Shown here: positions 1-6,859 of the stretch, one piece after another
How the letters are laid out: each line of letters starts with the position of its first letter
How positions within the stretch are numbered: position 1 is the first letter of the stretch
DNA from: Fusobacteriaceae bacterium UBA2433
GTDB taxonomy: Bacteria > Fusobacteriota > Fusobacteriia > Fusobacteriales > Fusobacteriaceae
Direction: 5' to 3'
Assembly: GCA_002342785.1 (NCBI GenBank)
Contig: DDQV01000163.1
Span: forward strand, 1 to 13,250
Length of the DNA stretch: 13,250 nucleotides
Made by a program: the position numbers and the translations under genes
The notes under the pieces: model-generated
What the model saw: only the letters and a program-made list of their open reading frames with translations
The model's database searches: none
Told to the model about the DNA's origin: nothing

Positions 1-7
1 TATTTTT

Positions 8-922
8 TTAAACTTTTTTTTCTAAACATTTTTTCTTTTCTATCCAATTTCTAGCTAATGGCCATGCTATCACTCCAACAATAATTAACACTCCAATCCA
101 CTGAACCACGCCTACTTTTTCTTTTAAAATAAACATAGCAGCAAGGGTAACAACTGGAAGTTCTATAGAGCAAAGGATAGATGCAACACCTACTCCTATT
201 TTTGGAATTCCTATGGAAAAAAATAATGGTGGGATAACACTTCCTAATATCCCTAAGGGTAAACCAAATTTTACGATACCAGAAAAAGTCAAACTCTCTA
301 TTAGATATGATGGAGGATAGATCCCCAAGATACAAATACTTGTACCTATTAACATTATTCCACTTCTTGTCATAGAATCTACCACAGTAGCCACACGACC
401 GTTTACAAATAAAAATAAACTATAAAATATTGCCGACATAAATCCGTAGATTATTCCTTCATAACTAAGTTCTTGTCTTTCAAAAATCATGTTAGAAGCT
501 AAAAGTGTTCCAAAGACCAAGACCATCATGGAAATTATATCTGATTTAGTTGGTAGTTTTTTTTCTGCTATACATTCTATTAAATTTCCTACCCATGTAA
601 ATTGAAATAAAAGTAGGATTGACATAGATACAGATAGTAGTTGGACAGATCTATAATAAGCTATGCAAGTTAAAGCAGTTGGAATTCCTGTGATCAAAAG
701 TTTTACTATATTTAAATTACTTACTCTTAGATATCCGCCCTTGAATATTTGCCTTAAAATAAGCATAACCCATAAAAGACAAGTTCCTGTTAAAACTTGA
801 AGGGAGGTTATCTCTCCTGGATGGAGCCCTTGTCTATAAGCAAACGTTACAATAGTTGATAACATCCCATAACTAACGGCACCTAATAAAACAATGACAT
901 TATATTTTAATACATCTTTCAA
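8..922 (-). CDS. EamA/DMT-family transporter (drug/metabolite exporter-like)
   Basis: A 304-residue, very hydrophobic protein with the layout of the drug/metabolite transporter superfamily: ten predicted membrane segments in two EamA repeats (about residues 8-145 and 155-295), with the second repeat ending in the typical Lys-Glu-Lys (LKEKVG) loop followed by a last helix rich in Ile/Val. Family members export or import amino acids, nucleobases or other small metabolites across the inner membrane; the substrate cannot be read from sequence. The start is TTG at 922-920, preceded by a strong AAAGGAGG site; no upstream ATG fits. It lies 61 bp downstream of the HxlR-type regulator on the same strand, with no convincing promoter in the gap, so the two are probably co-transcribed and the regulator may control it. 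Family call is firm, role unknown. Confidence 0.88.
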   Translation of the reverse strand: MKDVLKYNVIVLLGAVSYGMLSTIVTFAYRQGLHPGEITSLQVLTGTCLLWVMLILRQIFKGGYLRVSNLNIVKLLITGIPTALTCIAYYRSVQLLSVSMSILLLFQFTWVGNLIECIAEKKLPTKSDIISMMVLVFGTLLASNMIFERQELSYEGIIYGFMSAIFYSLFLFVNGRVATVVDSMTRSGIMLIGTSICILGIYPPSYLIESLTFSGIVKFGLPLGILGSVIPPLFFSIGIPKIGVGVASILCSIELPVVTLAAMFILKEKVGVVQWIGVLIIVGVIAWPLARNWIEKKKCLEKKV

Positions 923-968
923 AATATCCTCCTTTATGATAAAACATAAATATAATCTATAGGTAGAC

Positions 969-993
969 TCTAAAATAATATTATTATTTTAGA
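969..993 (-). repeat. Inverted repeat at the 3' end of the HxlR gene
   Basis: An 11-bp perfect inverted repeat (969-979 with 983-993, 3-base loop) overlaps the last codons and stop of the HxlR gene. It is almost pure A/T and, on the minus strand, is followed by GAGTCTACC, not a T run, so it is not a classical intrinsic terminator. It could be a weak attenuator or processing hairpin between the regulator and the transporter, or a chance A/T palindrome. Confidence 0.4.
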
Positions 994-1349
994 TTTAAGT
1001 TTATATAATCTAAACCCCATGAATGCATACTATCAATTACTTTAATAAAGGATTTTCCCTCTTCTGTGAGATAATATTCAACTTTTGGTGGTACTTGGTT
1101 ATAAGAATATCTAGTAATCAATCCAGTAGTTACTAGTTCTTTTAATTGACTACTTAAATAGGCTTGAGTTACTTTAGGTATAGATTTTTTTATCTCTGAA
1201 AACCTTAAAGTATTATCTTTTAATAAAAAAATAATTACAATCTTCCACTTACCCCTTATTAACTTTTGCGTTAAACATATTGGGCACAATCGTTCTTTTA
1301 TCTCTGGTTCAATTTTGCATTCCAAACATTCTAATTTTAATTTTTCCAA
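984..1349 (-). CDS. HxlR-family winged-helix transcriptional regulator with four N-terminal cysteines
   Basis: A 121-residue DNA-binding protein. From about residue 22 it matches the HxlR/MarR-like winged helix: CPIC, then GKWKIVIIFLL (33-43), a recognition region with TQAYLSSQLKEL (about 61-72), the wing with PPKVEYYLTEEG, and a C-terminal helix ending HSWGLDYI. HxlR proteins (YodB, HypR, HxlR) usually act as dimeric repressors or activators, several of them through a conserved cysteine near the N-terminus that senses quinones, diamide or hypochlorite. Here that position is Cys22. Cys8, Cys11 and Cys25 are extra, giving two CxxC pairs ten residues apart. The start is TTG (1349-1347) with AAGGAG eight bases upstream; the reading frame supports no better ATG. 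It is divergent from a flavin-type protein and upstream of an exporter, both plausible targets. Confidence 0.88.
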   Translation of the reverse strand: MEKLKLECLECKIEPEIKERLCPICLTQKLIRGKWKIVIIFLLKDNTLRFSEIKKSIPKVTQAYLSSQLKELVTTGLITRYSYNQVPPKVEYYLTEEGKSFIKVIDSMHSWGLDYINLNLK

Positions 1350-1368
1350 TTAATTAACTCCTTTTTTT

Positions 1369-1396
1369 TACTAAGTATCTTTTTTTATACTTAGTA
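1369..1396. promoter_or_regulatory. Candidate HxlR operator (perfect 10-bp dyad)
   Basis: TACTAAGTAT at 1369-1378 is repeated in inverse as ATACTTAGTA at 1387-1396, separated by eight bases (C then T7). It sits just upstream of the regulator's Shine-Dalgarno site and between the two divergent genes. HxlR-family sites in Bacilli (for example YodB targets) are TACT...AGTA dyads, so an autoregulatory operator is plausible. As an RNA it could also form a leader hairpin of the hxlR transcript. The symmetry is read directly; the binding is inference. Confidence 0.5.
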
Positions 1397-1412
1397 TGAA
1401 ATATCTTTGTAC

Positions 1413-1441
1413 TTGTTATTTTATTATCTTAAGTCTATAAT
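1413..1441 (+). promoter_or_regulatory. Sigma-70-type promoter for the PNPOx-like gene
   Basis: The -35 box is TTGTTA at 1413-1418 and the -10 box a perfect TATAAT at 1436-1441, with a 17-base spacer. Transcription would start near 1448, leaving a leader of about 68 bases before the ATG at 1516. The leader contains an inverted repeat at 1455-1477. Confidence 0.65.
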
Positions 1442-1454
1442 ATTATTGTTTAGA

Positions 1455-1477
1455 AGTCAACGAATTAAAAGTTGACT
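1455..1477 (+). promoter_or_regulatory. Inverted repeat in the leader of the PNPOx-like gene
   Basis: AGTCAAC (1455-1461) and GTTGACT (1471-1477) form a perfect 7-bp dyad with a 9-base A/T-rich loop. It lies just downstream of the predicted transcription start. It could be an operator blocking elongation, or a small leader hairpin. It differs in sequence from the dyad at 1369-1396, so it need not be bound by the same protein. Confidence 0.4.
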
Positions 1478-1515
1478 GATATTCGAAAAAAAATCTGATT
1501 TAAAGGAGTATTAAA

Positions 1516-1911
1516 ATGAAAATGCCAGAAAATGTTATGAATTTACTAAATGATAAGGAAGCTTCAAAAGTTTTAACAACTGTTGATTCAAATGGAATAC
1601 CTCACTCAATCGTAGTAGGAAGTATGATGGCCCCAGCAGAAGATATGCTTTGTGCTGCTGAAGTATTAATGAAAAAAACTGCTGAAAATCTTAAAACAAA
1701 TAAAAATATTGCTATTTTAGCAGTAAAAGGAATGGAATCTTATTCAGTAAATGGAACTGTTATTCAAAGACAAGTAAGTGGAGATCTATTTGAAACAGTA
1801 GCAGAAGAACTTAAAAAAGTAGGTTTACCTACTCAAGCAGTTTGGACTTTTAAACCAACAGCTATATTTAATCAAAGTGCTGGACCAGATGCAGGAAAAG
1901 AAATATTATAA
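1516..1911 (+). CDS. Pyridoxamine 5'-phosphate oxidase-like FMN-binding split-barrel protein
   Basis: A 131-residue soluble protein with the split beta-barrel pattern of the PNPOx-like superfamily: an N-terminal helix ending in KEASKVLTTVDSNGIPHSIVVGSM (about residues 14-37), where the TVDSNGIPH turn is characteristic; the strand with KNIAILAV (63-70); VNGTVIQRQVSGD (78-90); and a C-terminal helix followed by the WTFKPTAIFNQSAGPDAGK tail. Such proteins bind FMN, F420 or heme as homodimers and act as oxidoreductases of unknown physiological substrate. They are not the vitamin B6 enzyme PdxH, which is much longer. A strong AAAGGAG site precedes the ATG. It has its own promoter and is divergent from an HxlR regulator. 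HxlR proteins often control flavin-dependent quinone or nitro reductases, so a redox or electrophile stress role is a reasonable guess. Confidence 0.82.
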   Translation: MKMPENVMNLLNDKEASKVLTTVDSNGIPHSIVVGSMMAPAEDMLCAAEVLMKKTAENLKTNKNIAILAVKGMESYSVNGTVIQRQVSGDLFETVAEELKKVGLPTQAVWTFKPTAIFNQSAGPDAGKEIL

Positions 1912-1924
1912 AATAATCTAAAAA

Positions 1925-1959
1925 AAAAGCAGAAGTAAAATTATCTTACTTCTGCTTTT
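1925..1959. terminator. Bidirectional intrinsic terminator
   Basis: A perfect 14-bp stem (1925-1938 with 1946-1959, core GCAGAAGTAA/TTACTTCTGC) has a 7-base loop, with A-rich sequence on the left and T-rich on the right. It lies between the ends of two convergent genes (1911 and 1963) and would serve both strands. Confidence 0.88.
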
Positions 1960-1962
1960 ATC

Positions 1963-2690
1963 TTAAAAAAATAATGTGAATCCTATAATTATAAGGATTA
2001 TATGAGTTACACATTCAAATTTTTTCTGGCTTATCTTATCTATTGTAAAATTTCCAAGAAGATATCCTAATATTACTGCTGGGAAAAATAATAGAAATAA
2101 TTTTAGATGTCTTATATCAATACTTGTTTTAAAAAAATATCCAATAATTATAAATGGATTTAAGATACACCAGTATAGTGAGATCATTACCCTATAGGTT
2201 CTTTTTTTTTGGTTTGTTTATTCATATATGTTCCAATGAGAGGTCCCCCCATCCCATAGGCTGTTTGTAGAATCCCACTAAAAAAAGGATATAGATGGGG
2301 AAATAATCTTATTTTGTTATCTCTTTTTTTATTTTTTATACCTAGGTATAGAGTGTACCCTGAATTAAATATTATAAAAGATCCTAACAAATAATTTGCT
2401 ATAGTTAGGTTTAAATAATCTGGAATTATGAGTCCAAAAGGTATTCCAACTCCTGATAAAAATAGCATAGTTATGAATTTTTTTCTATCTATATATCTAT
2501 AGTCTTTGTAGACAATAGCTAATGATTGAATAATAGATGTAAAAAGTATAACAGGTAAAAATATAGATTTATCTATAAAAAAAAGACTCAGAGGTAGAGC
2601 AAATATTATTGCTCCAAAACCAGAGATACTCTGTATCCAATAACCAATTAAAATTATTATAAATAATGTAACACTTGTAAATAAATCCAT
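1963..2690 (-). pseudogene. TauE/SafE-family permease, reading frame split by a 9-A homopolymer
   Basis: Two adjacent reading frames make one TauE/SafE (DUF81-type) membrane protein. The first (2690-2187, 167 residues) carries the SGFGA motif after helix 1 (about residues 23-27) and the second-repeat motif TAYGMGGPLIGTYMNKQ (about 143-159), then ends after KKKEPIG. The second (2187-1963, 74 residues) supplies the missing last helices, beginning ISLYWCILNPFIIIGYFF. The frames meet at nine A on the coding strand (2210-2202). One extra base, or a -1 slip there, gives a continuous product of about 242 residues, the normal family length. The first stop and the second ATG also overlap as TAATG. Family members move sulfite, sulfoacetate, taurine-derived or other organic anions. 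The ATG follows the acetyltransferase stop by four bases, with AGGAG only one base before it, suggesting translational coupling. It may be a true pseudogene, a phase-variable gene, a slippage-expressed gene or a base-call error. Confidence 0.78.
2202..2210 (-). repeat. Homopolymer run (nine A on coding strand) at the TauE frame break
   Basis: Nine T on the plus strand (A9 then G in the coding sense) sit exactly where the two TauE frames meet. Read in frame as AAA AAA AAA, the run fits an A-AAA-AAA slippery sequence and is also a known type of substrate for RNA-polymerase slippage and replication slippage. Confidence 0.7.
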
Positions 2691-2694
2691 TCTC

Positions 2695-3219
2695 CTATTT
2701 CACTTCACTTTTTAATATACTCATTAGTATTTCATCATGGTATCTACCTTGTCTAAAGAGTTCCTCCCTTAATACTCCCTCTCTTTTAAAACCACATTTT
2801 TCATAACATTTAATAGCTCTCTCATTAAAAGAGTAGACATTCAGTGCAATCTTATTTATATTCATCTCATCAAATATGAATTTAACTAGGATATTTATAG
2901 CATCACTACCATATCCTTTGCTCCAGTATTCCTTATCTCCTATAAATATCCCAATGACTACCTTACTATTTTTCCAATCGATACTATTTATTCCACACCC
3001 TCCAATATATCTATCCTCTAAAGTTTCTAAAGCAAAGGTATAAGTATCTTTTATAGCGCTTATACCGCTATACCATTTTTCTTCATCTTCTAATGTAAAT
3101 GGATATGGGATTGTAGGTTGTAAGTTTTTTCTAACTTCAAAATCATTTAAAAATTCCTTTGCTCTTTCTATATCTCCTTTTCTATATTCCCTTAGTCGAA
3201 CTAGTTTTCCTTCATACAT
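2695..3219 (-). CDS. GNAT N-acetyltransferase, RimJ/RimL type
   Basis: A 174-residue acetyl-CoA-dependent N-acetyltransferase. The beginning (KLVRLREYRKGD, residues 5-16) is typical of RimJ/RimL/SpeG-like members. The acetyl-CoA pyrophosphate loop is WSKGYG (99-104), leading into a helix; the strand INKIALNVYSFNERAIKCYEKCGF (121-144) is motif B with the conserved Asn-x-x-Ala and Tyr-x-x-x-Gly-Phe pattern; and RQGRYHDEILMSIL closes the fold. The acceptor could be a protein N-terminus, polyamine or small metabolite and cannot be assigned. The ATG has a strong GGAGG site eight bases upstream and a good promoter. It is the first gene of a two-gene unit with the TauE-like permease, four bases away. 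Confidence 0.88.
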   Translation of the reverse strand: MYEGKLVRLREYRKGDIERAKEFLNDFEVRKNLQPTIPYPFTLEDEEKWYSGISAIKDTYTFALETLEDRYIGGCGINSIDWKNSKVVIGIFIGDKEYWSKGYGSDAINILVKFIFDEMNINKIALNVYSFNERAIKCYEKCGFKREGVLREELFRQGRYHDEILMSILKSEVK

Positions 3220-3252
3220 AGTTTTTCCTCCAAAAATTATTTTTTTAGTAAG

Positions 3253-3281
3253 AGTATACTTTATAAAATAAAATAATCCAA
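3253..3281 (-). promoter_or_regulatory. Promoter for the GNAT-TauE unit
   Basis: On the minus strand, TTGGAT (3281-3276) and TATACT (3258-3253) are separated by exactly 17 bases. Transcription would start near 3246, about 27 bases before the ATG at 3219. No equally good promoter is visible in the plus direction for the divergent DUF805 gene; a TATAGT at 3339-3344 lacks a matching -35. Confidence 0.6.
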
Positions 3282-3374
3282 AATTATTATAAAAAAATAT
3301 ATAATTGAAGAAGGAAAATATGGATATCTGTAGTAAACTATAGTCAAAAGAAATATGAAAGAGGAGGGATATAG

Positions 3375-3731
3375 ATGGATTATTATTTAAATGTACTTAG
3401 ACAATGGAAAGATTTTGATGGTAGATCTAGTAAGAAAGAATATTGGGTCTTTATACTTATAAACTTTGTAATAACTATGGCATTAACTATAGTAGAACAA
3501 GTTTTTTTTCGAGGTAGTGGAGTTATTTCAAGTTTATACGGATTGTTTGTATTAATTCCAGGAATTGCAGTAGCTATAAGAAGGTTGCATGATGTAGGAA
3601 AGAGTGGATGGATGCAATTAGTTATATTTATTCCCTTAATTGGTTGGATATGGATCTTGATCTTAATGGTTAGAGATGGAGATTTAGGTAGAAATCAATA
3701 TGGAGAAGATCCAAATGAAATAAGATTTTAA
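3375..3731 (+). CDS. DUF805 inner-membrane protein (YhaH/YhaI-like)
   Basis: A 118-residue membrane protein with all the conserved marks of DUF805: FDGRSSKKEYW at residues 14-24 (F-x-GR-x-x-R/K-x-E-Y-W), a central IAVAIRRLHDVGKSGW (64-79), and a C-terminal GRNQYGEDP (105-113). Three to four membrane segments are visible. The molecular role of the family is unknown. The start ATG has GGAGGG six bases upstream. It is the first gene of a long same-strand run, 32 bp before the dNTPase gene with no terminator between, so it is likely co-transcribed with it. Domain assignment is firm, function open. Confidence 0.9.
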   Translation: MDYYLNVLRQWKDFDGRSSKKEYWVFILINFVITMALTIVEQVFFRGSGVISSLYGLFVLIPGIAVAIRRLHDVGKSGWMQLVIFIPLIGWIWILILMVRDGDLGRNQYGEDPNEIRF

Positions 3732-3763
3732 TAAAATATAACTTTTTAAAAGGATGGAATATT

Positions 3764-5146
3764 ATGAAATGGGATAGATTACTCAACGTAGAATACTTTA
3801 GGGAAAAAAATATAGAAAACCAATTAGACGAATTAAAAAAAGATTCATCTAAGATCATCTTTAGTTCAGCTTTTAGAAGATTACAAAATAAAACTCAGAT
3901 ATATCCTTTAGAGAGTAATGATTTTGTAAGGACAAGGTTAACTCATTCTATAGAGGTATCTACAATAGCACAGATAATAGGAAATAAAATAGAAAAAAGA
4001 TTGATAGAGATAGATGAACTTCCAAAAGAAAAAAAGGGAATGATCGAAAATATTTTAAAGGCAGCTTCATTAGTACATGATATAGGAAATCCTCCCTTTG
4101 GTCACTATGGAGAATTTATTATCCATGATTTTTATACTAAATATTTTGCAGAAAAATTTAAAAATAATATTGATTTTTATGGATATCCTTGGTCCCTTGA
4201 GGAGATCTATGACTTTGAAAAATTTGAAGGAAATGCTCAAGCTTTTCGACTCTTAAAAAAACTTCAATATCTAAGAGATGAAAATGGACTTAACTTATCA
4301 TTTCAAACTTTAGCTACAATAATAAAATATCCTAGATCTTCAACAGAAGGATGTAAAAAAAATAAAGATACTAGTTATAAAAAATTTGGATATTTTTCCA
4401 GCGAAAAAAAATCCTTTGAAAAAATATTTGATACCCTAGGGATAAAAAATAAAGATGGTGAGATGGTGCGTTATCCTTTAGTTTATCTATTAGAAGCAGC
4501 AGATGATATAGCATATACAATAGCTGATATTGAAGATGGTTGTAAAAAAGGTGTCTTGGGGTTAGATATTATAAAGAATAAATTGATAAAATATTGTGAT
4601 TTAAAGGACCAAAAAGAAAGGGAGATATTAGAGAGTCTCGATGTAATAGAAGTAGATTTAGATTATCCAAAGCCTTTTGAGATTGCTATCCAAGTAACAA
4701 GAAAGAAGTTACAAGATTTTATGATGGACTCAGTTGTAGATACTTTTATAGATTATTACGATGGTATTATGAAGGGAGATTATAAGGGAGAACTCTTAAA
4801 AGATTCCAAAGCAAGTTGGGTAGAGTATGCTTTTCGTGAACTTTTAGAGATACTAATAAATGAAAAGGAAGTAATAAAATTAGAAGTTGCAGGAGATAGA
4901 ATAATAAGAGTTTTATTAAAGGAATTTACAGATGCAGTGGCTTCACCTAATAGGGATATTATGGGAACTAAGGAACAAAAGTTATTTCGTTTAATGTCTA
5001 GCAACTATAGATTTTTAATGAAAAAATATCCAGATACAAAAAATAAATTATATAATGAGTTACATCTAGTAACGGATTTTATTTGTGGGATGACAGATAG
5101 TTATGCTTTAGATCTATATCAAGCTATTATGGCAATAAAATATTAA
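3764..5146 (+). CDS. dgt: Deoxyguanosinetriphosphate triphosphohydrolase-like HD-domain dNTPase
   Basis: A 460-residue cytoplasmic enzyme of the Dgt family, which cleaves dNTPs to the deoxynucleoside and inorganic triphosphate and so tunes dNTP pools. The N-terminal signature FRRLQNKTQIYPLESNDFVRTRLTHSIEV runs about residues 37-65. The HD metal site is His61, His105-Asp106 (LVHDIGNPPFGHYGE, 103-117) and the acidic pair in LEAADDIAY (247-248). The C-terminal part contains SPNRDIMGTKEQKLFRLMSSNYRFL. Length matches long Dgt proteins (about 440-505 residues). The ATG has AAAGGA nine bases upstream. All predicted metal ligands are present, so it should be active; whether it prefers dGTP or other dNTPs, and whether it needs an activator nucleotide, cannot be read. 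The comEC gene follows by 20 bp. Confidence 0.93.
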   Translation: MKWDRLLNVEYFREKNIENQLDELKKDSSKIIFSSAFRRLQNKTQIYPLESNDFVRTRLTHSIEVSTIAQIIGNKIEKRLIEIDELPKEKKGMIENILKAASLVHDIGNPPFGHYGEFIIHDFYTKYFAEKFKNNIDFYGYPWSLEEIYDFEKFEGNAQAFRLLKKLQYLRDENGLNLSFQTLATIIKYPRSSTEGCKKNKDTSYKKFGYFSSEKKSFEKIFDTLGIKNKDGEMVRYPLVYLLEAADDIAYTIADIEDGCKKGVLGLDIIKNKLIKYCDLKDQKEREILESLDVIEVDLDYPKPFEIAIQVTRKKLQDFMMDSVVDTFIDYYDGIMKGDYKGELLKDSKASWVEYAFRELLEILINEKEVIKLEVAGDRIIRVLLKEFTDAVASPNRDIMGTKEQKLFRLMSSNYRFLMKKYPDTKNKLYNELHLVTDFICGMTDSYALDLYQAIMAIKY

Positions 5147-5166
5147 TTAAAAAAGGACGTGATCTT

Positions 5167-6819
5167 ATGGATATAAATATGATATTTTTTTTAAATATAA
5201 TATTTATATCTATGATCAATATTTTAGGGGGAATAGAAGCATTGCTTTGTTCCCTCTTATTTATTTTAATAATTTATTTAAGAAAACAAGATATTACATT
5301 AACTATAGTGTTGGTTGTAATATCTATTTTTTTATATATAAACTATAATTTAAAAACTATAGATAACCTTGAAATAAATAAAACTTATGAATTTAAAATA
5401 GAAGTAGTTTCAAATAGTGCAAAGATATTAAAAACAGATGAAAAATATCTAAAGATAGATTATTATCCTATTTTAGATGAATTTTTTGAGGATGGTTCCT
5501 ATAATGTTTTAGGCAGAGTCGATAAAATAAAAGATACAATAGTAGAAATTATAATTTTAAAAGAAGAAAAGGTAGAAACTCCAATAAAAGATCTTTTAGA
5601 TAATAAAGTGGAAAATATGATATATGATTTTCCCTATAATTTTCAACAATTTACAAAAGCAATTTTATTAGGAAGAAAAGATGGTATCTCCCTAGATATT
5701 AAAAAAAAATTTAACTATACAGGGACTGCCCATATCCTTGTGATATCTGGATTACATATAGGGATAATAATATTTTCTATATTGTTTATATTAAAAAAAT
5801 TATCTTATCAAATAAGATATGGACTTGCAGGGATCATCCTTACACTATATTGTTATGGGATAGGATTTACGCCATCTGTTTTACGGGCATATATCATGGG
5901 GATATTATATCTAAGTGCTAAGATATTCTATGAGGAGAGGGAGATGAAAAAAGCATTGATCTTAGCTTTTATAGTTTCTAGTTTTATAAATCCATATGCT
6001 ATTAGGAGTATCTCATATCAGATGTCTTATCTAGCTTTAGTTGGTATTTTATTTTTGTATCCTAAGATTAAAGAAGATATAAAGGAAGTCATTTCAGAAA
6101 AATTTGAGAGATCAAAAATTATAGATTATGTTATCTTAAGTTTTTCTATCCAAGTTATGTTGATGCCAATATTTTTATATTATTTTAGATCAATACCTTT
6201 ATTTTCTTTTATTATAAATATAATAGTCATTCCAATTGGTTCCTTAACAGTGCAAGTATTATTTTTAGCTTTTTTATTATCTTTTATAGGGATAGGAAAG
6301 TTCTTAGTACCACTGGGATATTATTTTTATAAGATTTTGGATTTAATAATAGATATTTTTTATAAAATTCCCTTTTTAACTTTGACATTTTATGTTAAAA
6401 TTTCTGTGTTATTATTTATTTATTTATATTTTTTAATATTATTCTTTATTATCTTTGAAATAAAAATAATAAGGAAATATTGGTATATAGTTTTAGGAAT
6501 AGTCCCATTAATATTTATAGGTTCATTTCAAAGAGATGAAAAATTAGATTTAGAACAAATATATTATAGGAACACCTCTAATAGGATACTATTTTTAAAT
6601 AAAGAACCAGATAGGAGAGATCTTCTTCTCCTTAAAGATAGTGGAATAAAAAGATTAGATTATATAGTCACTTCTTATAATTTAGAGAGTGAAGAACTTA
6701 AAAAAGCTTATCCAAGAGCAGAATATATGATATTAAATAAAGGGGAAAAGATAGAAGTAGAAGATGAATATTTTATAAATAAAAAGGGAAAGATAAAGGT
6801 AAAAAAAAGTAAAAGATAA
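5167..6819 (+). CDS. comEC: ComEC/Rec2-family DNA-uptake channel protein with degenerate C-terminus
   Basis: A 550-residue polytopic membrane protein. It has short N-terminal helices, an extracytoplasmic beta-rich region (about 68-140, DUF4131/OB-like), then the competence domain with AILLGRKDGIS (165-174), the hallmark ISGLHIGI (193-200), GFTPSVLRAYIMG (233-245), SYQMSYLALVGIL (283-295) and about ten helices up to residue 450. ComEC passes single-stranded DNA through the inner membrane in natural transformation. Full-length homologues of 700-800 residues end in a metallo-beta-lactamase-like domain. Here only about 95 residues remain (456-550): GIKRLDYIVTS (493-503) aligns with the strand before the HxHxDH metal motif, but the histidines are absent and no DVGQGD motif is seen. 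It may still conduct DNA without a nuclease domain, or be decaying. The ATG has AAAAGGA nine bases upstream. Confidence 0.88.
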   Translation: MDINMIFFLNIIFISMINILGGIEALLCSLLFILIIYLRKQDITLTIVLVVISIFLYINYNLKTIDNLEINKTYEFKIEVVSNSAKILKTDEKYLKIDYYPILDEFFEDGSYNVLGRVDKIKDTIVEIIILKEEKVETPIKDLLDNKVENMIYDFPYNFQQFTKAILLGRKDGISLDIKKKFNYTGTAHILVISGLHIGIIIFSILFILKKLSYQIRYGLAGIILTLYCYGIGFTPSVLRAYIMGILYLSAKIFYEEREMKKALILAFIVSSFINPYAIRSISYQMSYLALVGILFLYPKIKEDIKEVISEKFERSKIIDYVILSFSIQVMLMPIFLYYFRSIPLFSFIINIIVIPIGSLTVQVLFLAFLLSFIGIGKFLVPLGYYFYKILDLIIDIFYKIPFLTLTFYVKISVLLFIYLYFLILFFIIFEIKIIRKYWYIVLGIVPLIFIGSFQRDEKLDLEQIYYRNTSNRILFLNKEPDRRDLLLLKDSGIKRLDYIVTSYNLESEELKKAYPRAEYMILNKGEKIEVEDEYFINKKGKIKVKKSKR

Positions 6820-6845
6820 AACTTATTTGATAAAAATAGAAGATG

Positions 6846-6853
6846 AAAAGGAG
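6846..6853 (+). promoter_or_regulatory. Ribosome binding site that sets the M50 protease start
   Basis: AAAAGGAG lies six bases before ATG at 6860-6862. The longer frame opens at a TTG at 6827 with no Shine-Dalgarno site in front of it, so 6860 is the preferred start. Confidence 0.75.
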
Positions 6854-6859
6854 TTTAAA

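Noticed and set aside
51..335. Open frame of 94 codons on the minus strand
   Set aside because: It lies in another frame within the EamA transporter gene, with no ribosome site and no recognisable protein features.
1472..1501. TTGACT as a -35 box for a second promoter of the PNPOx-like gene
   Set aside because: The matching -10 position (CTGATT/TGATTT) is poor and transcription would start at or beyond the ribosome site. The TTGACT is better explained as the right arm of the inverted repeat.
3305..3344. Promoter for the DUF805 gene (TTGAAG with TATAGT)
   Set aside because: The two boxes are 28 bases apart, and no -35 is found at the right distance from TATAGT. A promoter must exist but I cannot point to it.
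3670..3858. Open frame of 62 codons on the minus strand across the DUF805-dgt junction
   Set aside because: Antisense to two solid genes, low-complexity Phe/Ser/Leu composition, no ribosome site.
4780..5004. Open frame of 74 codons antisense to dgt
   Set aside because: It is fully inside a conserved enzyme gene and looks like an antisense shadow.
6827..6859. Longer N-terminus of the M50 protease starting at TTG 6827
   Set aside because: No ribosome site precedes it, whereas ATG 6860 has AAAAGGAG six bases upstream; the extra residues are charged and not part of the family core.
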